From Siphonodentalium dalli (taxonomy: Eukaryota > Mollusca > Scaphopoda > Gadilida > Siphonodentaliidae): a DNA stretch of 64,000 nt. The stretch is from the NCBI GenBank assembly GCA_032622095.1, contig CP136064.1, positions 134,921,129 through 134,985,128 of the forward strand, written 5' to 3'. The translations under genes were made by a program, and so were the position numbers. The stretch's first letter is position 1. Each line of letters begins with the position of its first letter. The notes under the pieces were generated by a model. The model was given only the letters and a program-made list of their open reading frames with translations, was not told the DNA's origin and ran no database searches. This document shows positions 50,644-61,424 of the stretch, one piece after another.

Positions 50644-51093
50644 GATCATGTCGCGAATGCCTCCATATCTGAAAATTGTCAGTAGGGCGTGAGGAACATA
50701 TGTGCCAAATTTCATGCTTGTATCACCTTTTGAACAATTGTTCGTACACCAAGCGCCTGGACTATATTAGGTATTAAAGATATTCTATGAAAATAAAGTT
50801 CTGGAGACAACTTCCAATTGAATGTATATAATGGCTACTAGTATGTGTTCCAGTTTTTTGGCCTTAGTTTTTGGTATTTCATCAAATTATCAAATTAGTG
50901 CCTTCTTGTAATCAAACTTGGCCGTTTTTGACATCAAAATGAAGCAAAGTCAACACAAGAAAGCTGCCAATGATTAGATCACAAGTTCAAATGGACCAAC
51001 TGATTAAAACAACACAAGTAGTCACCCTAATCGCTTTCAAAACAAAATCACACCTTCGCTGTGAAAGCCCTGAGTAACAATCACTTTATTATA

Positions 51094-51102
51094 GCGCCCG
51101 CT
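51094..51102 (+). repeat. Left terminal inverted repeat
   Basis: GCGCCCGCT, exact reverse complement of 55003-55011. Only nine bases match; inward sequence diverges at once. Confidence 0.55.
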
Positions 51103-51105
51103 CTC

Positions 51106-51122
51106 CCGCGGCGAAGCCGCGG
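51106..51122. other. GC-rich hairpin at the insertion's left end
   Basis: CCGCGG-CGAAG-CCGCGG, a 6-bp stem with 5-nt loop, followed by the direct repeat AAGCGAAGCG. A hairpin this close to a terminus is reminiscent of the Helitron 3' end, but no CTRR tetranucleotide follows on the matching strand. Confidence 0.6.
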
Positions 51123-51679
51123 AAGCGAAGCGACCAGGGTATACGTATGCGAATATGAGATATACTAATCGACTTTTTCGGCCAATCTAAACATAGATAA
51201 AATTACTTATAATAGGATAATTTATTCATAACTGAAGGGTCAGCGGGGTTCACAAAATTATTTTTGGCGACGGCCGCCATTTTGTATCGATTAGTTCCAC
51301 CTCGCTACAGCAACAATTAGTGTGATTGATCAAGTGCCCAAGTGCAAATACAATTGCAAATATAAATATATTTTTTCGGCATATGTCAATTATACTCAAT
51401 TATATAGGCATACCATGCTTCAAAGGCCAAAAAAATTACGATTGTAAATAAAACGAAACCATTATAAAAAAAAACGTAGAATTGCATAAAAAAAATTGTT
51501 TACATTTTTTATAAAATTATTAAAAATATTTGGCCCCAAAGCCATTTCTCTATATCCAAATTAACATTTAGAGTTTGACTTCGATTTTCTAACGGTATTC
51601 TCTCCTAAAAGTTTGATGGAACATTCCCAAAGTTAAAAGCCAACAAACCGAACCTATTATCTCGATTTTTAAATCAGAA

Positions 51680-52141
51680 TAAATAATATTGCAGAAAATG
51701 GAACGAACGAAAGGTACCGGCTCGTAACATGAGGGAGGCAAATATAGTTCCAGTAATCTATGCATTTTTGGGTCATTAGATTCACTAGTTTCATAAGACC
51801 AAACAGTTATATGATTATAATAATTTAAAATGGATGTAATTTATTTGCATTTTCTACATTTCTATTTACAATGAGCGAATGAGGTTCAAATTTAGAATTT
51901 TAGATCAGTACGCACAAATAAGACAGAAAACAGAATCAACGAACGGCACCTGCTCGTCACATTGGATAGGAAAATGTAGTACCCAGTATTGTAGGTATTT
52001 GGGTCATTAGATTCACTATTTGCATAAAACAAAATAATTATATGTTTATAATTATCGGCAATGGATGTAATTTCTTTGCATATCCTGCATTTCTATTTAC
52101 AGCAAGCGAATAAGGTTCAAATTTTGAATTTTAGATCACTG
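51680..52141 (+). repeat. Diverged 231-bp tandem pair inside the insertion
   Basis: GGGTCATTAGATTCACTA at 51770 recurs in similar form at 52001, and TAGATCA at 51901 recurs at 52132, giving a 231-bp period. The copies differ by many substitutions and small indels, so this duplication is old relative to the macrosatellite copies. Confidence 0.8.
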
Positions 52142-52305
52142 CGCATAAATAAAAAGGTCCGAACAGAAAATAAAAATTCATGAATGAATGCGCCATATAT
52201 GGGCATACGCTATGACCATAAGTGGAATCTCTCGTGCGTTGACGTGTTACGTCACGTAGTTTCGTCGGCTAATTCCTTCGAGTTCGACGAGGCCCCCAGA
52301 GCCAA

Positions 52306-52361
52306 ACTATCTATCTATCTATCAAACAACAACAACTATCTATGATCTATCTATCTATCTG
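52306..52361 (+). repeat. ATCT tetranucleotide microsatellite
   Basis: Runs of CTAT/ATCT interrupted by CAAACAACAACAA. Confidence 0.85.
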
Positions 52362-52457
52362 TTTATTCCAATCGAAGTTTGTGAGTATCTTTTACAGCAA
52401 AATCTTATCAAATTATGTAATTATGAGTTTCCAAAAATTAGATAATTCGAAGTTTGA

Positions 52458-52812
52458 ATTAAGGGCTTTGTGGACCCAATTTTTCCAAAATTTCCCTAAA
52501 TTTTATAGAGTCAGAATAAAGGATTCTGTTCATGTATATTAGTAATAATAGAAACCATGCCCATTGATGCAGCATTTTGAGAGTATACTTCATGGTGGAT
52601 TATGTTAGAAATACAAAATGTGAACTTTATTGAGATTTAAAAAAAAATAATTTAGAGGCAATGGTCCAAGAAAAACAAAGTCCAAATTTAAGAATCAAAT
52701 ATGGGAATATGTACTGAACACTGTGATGAATGATGTATTACAAAAAGAATATTATATTTCTTGAGTGTTCTTTGATAAAATGACTTTGAACCGGTTGTTG
52801 ACAAATGATATA
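52458..52812 (+). repeat. Large inverted repeat, left arm
   Basis: About 355 bp, reverse complement of 53101-53455 with roughly one mismatch per 10-20 bases by eye. It begins ATTAAGGGCTTTGTGG and ends ACAAATGATATA. Confidence 0.9.
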
Positions 52813-53100
52813 TACTTGCTTGCATGTTGGCTATGTGGGTGGTAGCAGGCACGGGTTAACAGCTGGCCATTGTAACTGCTCTGGACTCTGTTGACAATAG
52901 AATGCTAATCCTCAATCATACCCCTGCCATAGCCACAGTAATTCTAGTAAGTAGGTCACCACTCACTCAGGGTGAACAGGCATGTTGTAGTTTGACACCT
53001 GTTGACACTGGTAAAAAGCCATTCAAATCGGAATGGACATCAGCCATGAAAGGTTGACCCATTAACTGCTGCCTCTCAGTCAACCATATTCTGAAGTTAG
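52813..53100. other. Spacer of the large inverted repeat
   Basis: About 288 bp of less AT-rich, non-palindromic sequence between the arms. No ORF or motif recognised. Confidence 0.75.
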
Positions 53101-53455
53101 TATATCATTTGTCAACAACCGGTTCAAAGTCATTTTATCAAAGAACACTCAAGAAATATAATATTCTTTTTGTAATACATCATTCATCACAGTGTTCAGT
53201 ACATATTCCCATATTTGATTCTTAAATTTGGACTTTGTTTTTCTTGGACCATTGCCTCTAAATTATTTTTTTTTAAATCTCAATAAAGTTCACATTTTGT
53301 ATTTCTAACATAATCCACCATGAAGTATACTCTCAAAATGTTGTATCAATGGGCTCGGTTTATATTATGACTAATATACATGAACAGAATCCTTTATTTG
53401 GACTCTATAAAATTTTGGGACATTTTGGGAAAATTGGGTCCACAAAGCCCTTAAT
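53101..53455 (-). repeat. Large inverted repeat, right arm
   Basis: Counterpart of 52458-52812. Both arms can be read (left on plus, right on minus) as a peptide ending in IKDSVHVY and a stop, with LRALWTQF at the start. Confidence 0.9.
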
Positions 53456-53539
53456 CGCAGTATTCCCACGAACAGTGAAACACAAATTTCAATGCCTACC
53501 TCGAAATGCAGCCCTCTTAAATTTAATTCAGATTGTTTG

Positions 53540-53625
53540 TTTGGCTTCGGCAATCCGCTACGGCAACAGTATGCCGTGGCCCAGTTTGCTTCAGCAAATA
53601 GCTTCGGCAATGCTTATTGCCGTAG
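53540..53625. repeat. GGCAA/TTGCC cluster inside the insertion
   Basis: Several GCTTCGGCAA, GCTACGGCAA and TTGCCGTAGCC words in both orientations, forming an imperfect hairpin near 53595-53622. Confidence 0.6.
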
Positions 53626-54266
53626 CCAATTATGAAGGCTGGAAATGTGAACATGTGCGTTGTTGATTATTGTGCTTGGGGACCCAGGCGGGACAACTAA
53701 ACTATTATTGACCGTACCTTGAATTTGAAAATTATCTCCATATTGGAGGGGGGGGGGGTATTTTTTTACGGGCACTTATGCGGGAGTGGGTCACTGGATG
53801 GGTGGTTTGGTCGATGGGACTAACAAACAATTTTTTCTGCAACTCAGAACTTTTTTTCCTGCAAGTTTTTTGACTGTTTTTTTCAATGAATTTGGCTTAA
53901 AACACCTTAGAATAAGAGAAATAATGTAATTCTAACTGCTAAACTGACTGCAGGCAGTTATTGTGTTGTATTTTGTTGCAAATTTTGAAATCCAAGATGG
54001 CCGCTGGCAGCCATGTTTTTTTGGCCGAATGGCCCCAAAATGACCCGTTCCTATTTACATGCCAATGTTAACATCCATGACAAATAGTATGCACAGAAAT
54101 TCATATTCAGCTGTTTACAGTGAATTCCCCCCCGCAAATCTGCTTTAGTGTTAAAAGGGGGTGGGTGTCCAAAAATGGACGGAAAAATTTGGACGCATGG
54201 TGGGTGGGGGTCCCAACAAGGGTCGAAAGTAAAAAATCAGCATACGTGCCTGAAAATGTTTTCTGA

Positions 54267-54284
54267 CCCCCCCCCCCCCCCCCG
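54267..54284 (+). repeat. Poly-C tract inside the insertion
   Basis: An uninterrupted run of about 17 C. A poly-G run of about ten bases stands at 53747-53758. Lengths of such runs are error-prone in assemblies. Confidence 0.8.
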
Positions 54285-54704
54285 GAGGGCATTTACCAGT
54301 ACAGGTAGTCAAGCGCTCTGTCTGTCCGAGCATATCACCTTGTAACTCGGGTGTTGATTATCAGAGTTTGTTATCTTTTGTCGTGGTGAAAGCACAGGTT
54401 GGTACCTACATTAGTTAGGCTAATTATTCAAGGTACCGGTATGTAACTTTGTTCCAAAATTTTGTTGTACGAGAAATGTCGATTTCATGACAATTAGGTG
54501 TTGGACAGATTTTTATCTATAATTGTAGATGTATAGTGCAGACATTTAGCACCTGTGGACCTGGTTGAATTTTTCTGTGGTTCGATGGATCACAGCCATC
54601 CTCAAGCTATTATGTCATTTACTGGCATTTGTTTATAATGTGTAGGGGTAGATCGCTTGAGACCCCACCACAGTTCAATTCACACCAGGTTCTCAGCTTC
54701 AGAT

Positions 54705-54965
54705 TACGTTGGCCATGTAATTTTACGATTAAACTGTAAATTCACATTACGATGATGTTGTAATTTTACGATAGTTTTTCTGTCATAATATTACGATCAT
54801 TTTGTAAATATACGATCAAATTTGTAAATGTCAGATTACGCTGATCTCGTAATTTTACGAGTTACTGATGGTCCAATTCCTGCCAACAGTTTCTGTCGTA
54901 ATATTACAATGAAATTTTTTTGAATGTATGATCATTTACATATACCGGTATGATTTTTGTAATTA
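54705..54965. repeat. TAATTTTACGA-type repeat cluster near the right end
   Basis: TAATTTTACGA occurs at 54718, 54761 and 54850. TAATATTACGA occurs at 54786, and TAAATATACGA, CAGATTACG and TAATATTACAA are near variants. The words sit about 50-300 bp inside the right terminus, where DNA transposons often carry subterminal transposase-binding repeats. Confidence 0.6.
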
Positions 54966-55002
54966 TGGTTAAATAATCATCAAATCCTACGAAAGATTAA
55001 CA

Positions 55003-55011
55003 AGCGGGCGC
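55003..55011 (-). repeat. Right terminal inverted repeat
   Basis: AGCGGGCGC. It stands 25 bp inside the apparent insertion edge, so either the element ends here and the 25 bp are filler, or the true terminus lies further right. Confidence 0.5.
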
Positions 55012-55322
55012 AAATTACGTTTACGTATCATCATATTATCTTAACCTGTTAACTGTGAATGCCAAGAATAGCATCACTTTATTGACAGTATTGATCATCA
55101 AACAATAAATATATACATATCAATATATAAGTGGGTAAAAACATTAATAAAAATAGCTGTGCCTTCAGATTTATAGATGTAAGATTGACAACATAATTTT
55201 GTAAAAATTTTATTAAGTCAGGTTAAAACAAATCTAAAACATTTTGAAGCAATAACACAAACAGAGCAAACAATAAAAATAAATTTAATGTTCTATTCTA
55301 CTAATATATATATAATATATAT

Positions 55323-55461
55323 AGCCAAGGTCCCAGTTAGCCAAAGGTCCCAGTTAGCCAAGGTCCCAGTTGGTCAATGTCCCAGTTAGCCAAGGTCCCA
55401 GTTAGCCGAAAGTCCCAGTTAGCCAAGGTCCCAGTTAGCTGGCATTTCCCCCCCCCCCCCC
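55323..55461 (+). repeat. GTCCCAGTT minisatellite and poly-C, U6 second sub-copy
   Basis: Seven boxes, 14 C. Confidence 0.93.
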
Positions 55462-55694
55462 ACCACAATCACCATGCCTCCCGAACCGCACATAGTGCCC
55501 ACGAGCGCACTCCACACCAGTCCACGGCCCAAACCCATCCATCAACTGCACACATTCCGCCCAGTACAAAAGGCGACGGTCCCACAAATGGTCAGATCTA
55601 GCACACATCCCCCTTTAAGAAGTGTATTCTGAGCTAGGACAGAGTGTTTCAAATAACTTATACACGGCAGGTACATTTCCAATTAATATGGGCA

Positions 55695-56066
55695 CTAGTA
55701 CCAAAGTGCGCGATATGTGACTTGTGCTAAAGTTACAAGCACATAATAATAATATTGAAAGAAGGTATTTGTCATTTTGTTAAAATGTTCACAGTATGTG
55801 TTGACTGGTGTGATGAGCAAAGCTGGTTCGATGTGATAAAATTTCCAAATATTCGCAGTCACTCTGACAAAAAAGTTGACAAGATCCCTCCAATCCGAGT
55901 CAACTGGAATATCGGATGGGTTATGACCAAGGAAGCAGGCCAGTAGCTCTTCCTTTTCCAGTCCGTCTACATGCAGGGAGGTCTCAATCGCAAACTGGTC
56001 AAGAAGATCCTGCCAGACACAGTTCCGTAATTCAGCAAGGAAGATACAATCAATAAATATGTGCAT
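55695..56066 (-). pseudogene. LINE-tail remnant, U6 second sub-copy
   Basis: Open, with the same two substitutions (AIETS, HNPSD) as the second sub-copy of U5, linking the two units by descent. Confidence 0.45.
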
Positions 56067-57200
56067 AATAAGACATATTAATGGTTAATGTTGAAAACAG
56101 GGTTAAATTTAGGATGTGTCGACTTGAAATCTGCAAATTGGATGGTGGACTGCAATTCTGAAATATGGAAGTATCCAAATTTCCCGCCGGGAATTACAAA
56201 TCTAGTTATTAGTATTATGTTTAGCAATTTTATAAGCTTATATCTCATGAAATACAAGAGCTAGGGAGCTGAAACTTCGTATTTATATAGACCTATAATA
56301 GTTCTAGCAAAATAGCCTATACAGGATTTTGTCCACGACTTACATAGTTATCTCCCTTTATGTGCAAAAATGGGAATTGCCGTATCCTGAAAATTATGAG
56401 TAGCAGAGACTCGAAATTTGGACCATAGTTACATCTCCTTATGCCCTATTGGTACAACTTTGTAGGAACTGTTATATCGGAAGTAGTTCTATCGCCGGTA
56501 TCGTGATGGTTCTTGAATAATTTGTTACAGTTCCTTATGATTTAAAATAATAATTTTCTGTACAAAATCACGCATAATAATACATATATGAAAGCTTAAA
56601 GGCACGTGTGGCCTTAATTGTCGAAAATATTCATATTTGTTCCAAACACCGTAAACAGAAAAACAGTAAAACGCACACAGTTCCGTTCATATATACCATG
56701 ACCATCGCGTAAACAGCTTGTTATCATAAAGACCTACTACATTTTACCTAATCAAGAGCCTGAATGTGTTACAGAAGACAGCACAATGCTATTGGCTAAT
56801 CACACACAAATGGCATAAACGCTCTTTATTAGTTCCATATCAGGTATTCACCAACAAAGAACGCTCTTTATGTTTACCATCATAATATAAACAAACACCA
56901 GAAAAGTAACTTTTTACGCTTTTGTTTACATAACAATGGTCAAGCATATGACCATAACATAATGTTTATGCGATATTTCTTATTTGTATACGGACAAAGT
57001 CTATCTACATTTTGATGTTCTTTCTGTTTGTGGCGGTTTTTGACGGGTGGAGATATTTTCACAGGATACCCACCGCCAAGGCCAACAGTACCTTTAAGCT
57101 TTCCTGAATGAACAAAGGTTACAGAAGTGCCGTTTTGTCGGAACCTGAACTCTAGATCACAATTAACTCAGAATTAGCGAGTTAACACGTAAATACCAAC

Positions 57201-57431
57201 ATGTTATCACTGAAAATCAAGCCATCTAAACGTAATTCCTTTGTTTTTGCTGGCGTATCAAATGTTAACCCCAATTCTGAAGACGACACTGAGTATACGG
57301 CATACCTTTATTGCACGTTCCATGCTTTTATAGTAGTTTTTGAGGTGATTGTCGTTGTTTTCATACATTGGTTGGTAAAACGTCGGTTGCCGACGGATTG
57401 CCGACCGAAAACGTCATTGTCGCTAATATGA
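57201..57431 (+). CDS. Unassigned 76-codon ORF, U6
   Basis: Identical peptide to the U1 copies. Coding status unknown. Confidence 0.15.
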   Translation: MLSLKIKPSKRNSFVFAGVSNVNPNSEDDTEYTAYLYCTFHAFIVVFEVIVVVFIHWLVKRRLPTDCRPKTSLSLI

Positions 57432-57841
57432 CGTCGTTGTACGTCTCGTCTGCTGCGTCAATTAGAAAGCTTCGGTCACATTATTTTCGACTTTAAATTC
57501 GTTGCTGATTGGAGCCTAACATTATTATTTCTTCTCTGATGTGAAAATTAATCACAATCGGTGTTACTGGTTACGCAGAGGACCATACGTGCATGGATAC
57601 ATTTCCTGGGCGGAATAATATATAGGTAAGTTTAATATTTTACCAAAAAATTTTTGCACACTCATGGCAATCATCGGAAGTTCCGGGCTCAATTGGTACC
57701 CCCAAATAAAACAGCTTTACAATGGCCACATTTGTCTCTATTATATAGAGTTTCTCATTGTATCAAACATATTGTTACGTTTTAGACTTGTAGTCTGTTA
57801 ACACGCCGACATTTATTGAATTTTGGTCTATTGTCAGCGCA

Positions 57842-57890
57842 GTCGGCAACCCGACGTCGGCCCGACGTTGGCCCGACGTCGGCAATCGAC
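57842..57890 (+). repeat. Short CGACGTCGGC array, U6
   Basis: Three blocks as in U2. Confidence 0.85.
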
Positions 57891-59911
57891 AGTGTCGTAT
57901 TTATTAATTATTATCTAGTCAGGTACACACTTACATATACCGGTATGTAATGTCTAAAAGGTACTTGAATGTCAATTGAAGGTCCAAATTATGTTCTATT
58001 TTATTACGGCGCGGCCCAGTTCTGGAGGGATCAACAAATATGCTTAACATTAACGTTGTATTCGGCCTCTTTATGCCACAGCAAGATTAATTTTAGTGAT
58101 ATAATTCGGAACGTTTGGGTCCAGAACTTTCTTCGGCATTGATCAATAAAGAGTTTCTTCAACTTCCTTGTTACGATCTAGTCCTCACATGGTATATACA
58201 TGTATAAACAAAGGGCATGCATGTGCATGTCACGCATGTGAGAACATTCAATGTAGATTGAACCTAGTTCTGACATTAGCAGGATTGTTCACGGCATATG
58301 CAGTAACTGTTGGTATGGCGTATGGATCAACATAATGTCACCTTCTTCCAAATCACGTCAACAAACGTTAGAAGTTTTAATGAGCCATGTCCGTTTAAAT
58401 TATTGCAATGTATTCTATTTATGTAACCGTTACATGTATATTCCTGGATTGGATATTAGGGAAACAGTCTCTTTTGAAAAGTTTTGTTAAAAAATGCATG
58501 TTAAAATTTAATATATGCATGATGAAACGTGAAGAGCGTTTAGCAAGCGCTATTTTGAATTGCACGAATAAACTATTGGCAAAAATAATTGTTTCTATTG
58601 ACATGCCACGTCGGTACTCCCGCCCATCTGTCCCAGTAGATAACTCGGCCATGCATAGGCCTATGTTAGTATTGTATGTCATCAGATATCTTTAAACATT
58701 GAAAGGTATGTTGCCCTGCATTGGGGTCGATCGGATTCTTTCAAGCACATGTGCAAGTGTGTTTAGTATTCCCCTCTCTATCTTTACAGGACCACTGTTG
58801 GATATGGTAATAACAGCATATGACACCCGTGAATGGAGTTCTTGGTGTGTGAATGGGACATGAATGTAAACGGTTGTCTCAAGGGAACATGCAATGTCGG
58901 TCGTCTTAAAACTTGCTGCATGATGGTGACAAATTAATTTTATATTAGAAGCAGGATACATGTATCAGAGAATTAAAATGGAGACACGGACTCAGTGTAT
59001 ATGAGTGTCGATGATTGCTTCAAATACGCTTGTTTTAGTGAGTGTGAACAAATTCTCATTTTTTTACCGAAATGGCTCGTTTATCGATCGGAATGGCACA
59101 TTGAGATGTCCCTCAATTCGGATCAACCTTGAAAATCGGTCCCGATTTTCGCATATATCGGGGTTCAAATCGTGACAACATAATCTACCCCAGATTGCGA
59201 TGATCTAGGAATCGTTCACGATACATCTGGGATATATCCGTCTGCTGCATGGTGTTTGTCATAGTTGTACGTTACTCCCCGAATAGGACGATCACAGTAC
59301 GTATACGTGTGTGGCATGATATGTGAATCCAGAGTACATATGCATGCATGTGAAAAAGCCAATCATGCAGACTGAACTCTCGGTCGAACAATATGCGTAG
59401 ATATATATATGATGTGAACTGGAAAGTTAATCGGAATTTCGGAGTATTGGAGCTTCGTGGTACAGAGTTTTGGACATCCGGGCAATCGAACCCAAGAAGA
59501 TTGAGCCGGAAAAATCTTTGTACAGGAAACTCTGGGATATAAAATTTCAAATTCAAAATTACAGACATTATGTCTAAAGCAAGTCTGACGAATTTCACAG
59601 AGAACTATGCGTATGGACTGATTTATGCACCTATAATACGCACACACTATCAAAAGATAACATATGGGGGTTCACGATATGATGGCTATTGGCATATAGT
59701 TTCGACCACGGGAGGCGCGCGTGGTTTCGATTGAATATCATATTTAATCTGAAGGGTAATAACTCTATAAAGAATGTACTTTGACGAAATAACGGCGATT
59801 TGTATGAGAAATTGCAACACCACAATAGATCAACTCTGGAGAAATGTAAGTCAAATTCTTCCCTTGGGTGGGTGGGCTTGGGGTAGGTTTGTGGTTACGC
59901 TCTTTAAAAAA

Positions 59912-60121
59912 CTTCTCCAAATATGTCCGTTAATTATTTCGTCAAAAACTCTTTAAAACACTTCTCCAAATATGTCCGTTAATTATTTCGTCATAAACAA
60001 TTCTTCAAATATATCCGTTATTTCGTTTATAAAAATAGTTTCCTATTTCTCTATTTCGCTATATTTTCCCATTTCGCTTTTTCGTTCTATTTCGCTATTT
60101 CGATAATTCGCTATATTTGAC
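59912..60121 (+). repeat. 49-bp repeats and TTTCGCTAT tract, U6
   Basis: Co-linear with U1, with one T-to-C change (TTTCTCTATTTCG) near 60050. Confidence 0.85.
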
Positions 60122-60693
60122 ATATTATGGGATATGGGATTATATGATATCCAACATTCTGATATTCAATCGAACATCACGTGCCACCCGTGCTCGCGAT
60201 TATATGCCACTAGCAATCCAATCGCGAACCCCGATTACATATCGTTTGCTATCAAATCCTTGGCGTATTGGCTGATTTATTAGAGACAAGTTAAGTACCA
60301 TTTCGGACACCGTTGTATAAATATTTAACACGACTGATAGATTCACTATACGTATATACATAATAAATACCGTTATACGTGCTTTTGCGTTGATTTTTAA
60401 CATTAATTAATTAATTCATTAATTTAATTGTTGTAGCTATTTGCGGTCTGGGTCGTATACACAATCCTATATATTCCACTTGAATTATATCCCAATCAAT
60501 ATCAATAGCTTTGTTTGATTTATAATGTATAATTATATCAACACGATTACACATTGACAACTAGCCATTTTTCTTCTGGCATTTATAACCGTTTGTTTTG
60601 TGACTTCTTGATTAACCGGAAATTCACAGATAATTGCAATCGTTTTAGTCTTGTTAGTTTAGTTTGCAGTTATAGTATATACTATATATATAT

Positions 60694-61039
60694 ATCATCC
60701 TCAGCATCATCGTCTTCAACATCATCATCATCACCGGCATCATCACCACCGTCATCATCAGCAGCATCATTATACTTCCTCGCCACAATCGTCATCATGA
60801 CCCTCACCACCATCAACACCATTATCACCATCCTCACCACCACCACCACCACCACCACCACCACCAACAACATCATCATCACCGTCATCATCATCATCAC
60901 CGGCATCACCATCATCAGCAGCATCATTATCATCCTCACCACAATCTTCATCATTATCCTCACCACCACCACCACCATCATCATCATGATGATCCTCACC
61001 ACCATCGTCATCCATATCATTAAATCATCATCATCATCA
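60694..61039 (+). repeat. ATC/ACC trinucleotide tract, U7
   Basis: The left ACC run has gained several triplets, while the ATC run after CAACAAC and the right ACC run have lost some. An ATC to AAC change is visible near 60815. Confidence 0.95.
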
Positions 61040-61152
61040 AGTCATATAATTCCTTCAATTTCCACCTCATGTATATTAAAACAAGAATACACTATATTAT
61101 ACAGAACATTATGTGTTCATTAGCTTCCTCGGCAATGTTCCAGACTATGATA

Positions 61153-61424
61153 CGACTGTGGTCGGCTGCCAACCATATGCCGATCGACGGTCCGACGTCG
61201 GCAAATTACATCGAACCGACGGTGGTAGGCAAGGCGTCGGCTGCCGACCATATGCCGATGTCGACTGCCGACGGCCACGCCGACCGTCGGCAAATGACAT
61301 CGACCCGACGGTGGTCGGCATGACGTCGGCTGCCGACCACATGTCGACTGCCGACGGCCACGCCGACCGTCGGCCCGACGTCGGCGGTCGACGTTGGGCC
61401 GACGTCGCTGCCGACGTCGGGTGG
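61153..61424 (+). repeat. CpG-rich CGACGTCGGC array, U7 (contracted)
   Basis: Two internal blocks are lost: the GTCATAGCCGAC block near 61270 and the GTCGGACCGAC block near 61350. The right end resembles U1 (GACGTTGGGCC). Confidence 0.95.

Larger units (their letters stand above)
51094..55036. mobile_element. 3.94-kb insertion, probable non-autonomous DNA transposon
   Basis: Present only in the second sub-copy of U6; all other units show the empty site TTATTATATCTTAACC. The left end is GCGCCCGCT (51094-51102), and its reverse complement AGCGGGCGC stands at 55003-55011, leaving 25 bp of extra sequence before the flank. The minimal duplicated target is TA (51092-51093, 55037-55038). A GC-rich hairpin follows the left terminus. 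The interior has a 231-bp tandem pair, an (ATCT)n tract, a 355-bp-arm palindrome and an AT-rich TTACGA cluster, but no transposase-like ORF. A TA-inserting TIR element or a Helitron-like element are both possible. Superfamily not assigned. Confidence 0.65.
50170..56421 (+). repeat. U6 internal duplication, second sub-copy (with 3.94-kb insertion)
   Basis: Equivalent of 40025-42333 in U5, split by the insertion at 51094-55036. It continues without the 1.2-kb deletion seen in U5. Confidence 0.9.
44987..60291 (+). repeat. Macrosatellite unit U6 (two transposon insertions, shared duplication)
   Basis: This 15305-bp unit carries the same 456-bp deletion (junction about 47015/47016) and internal duplication (junction 50098/50099) as U5. 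It adds a 129-bp expansion of the trinucleotide tract, a 773-bp truncated LINE at 47402-48174, and a 3.94-kb insertion at 51094-55036. It keeps the 1.2-kb region lost from U5. Subtracting these events returns a length close to 8.5 kb. Confidence 0.93.

Noticed and set aside
54107-54345. 60-65-codon ORFs near the poly-C of the 3.94-kb insertion
   Set aside because: Frames depend on the homopolymer length and overlap on both strands; no domain.
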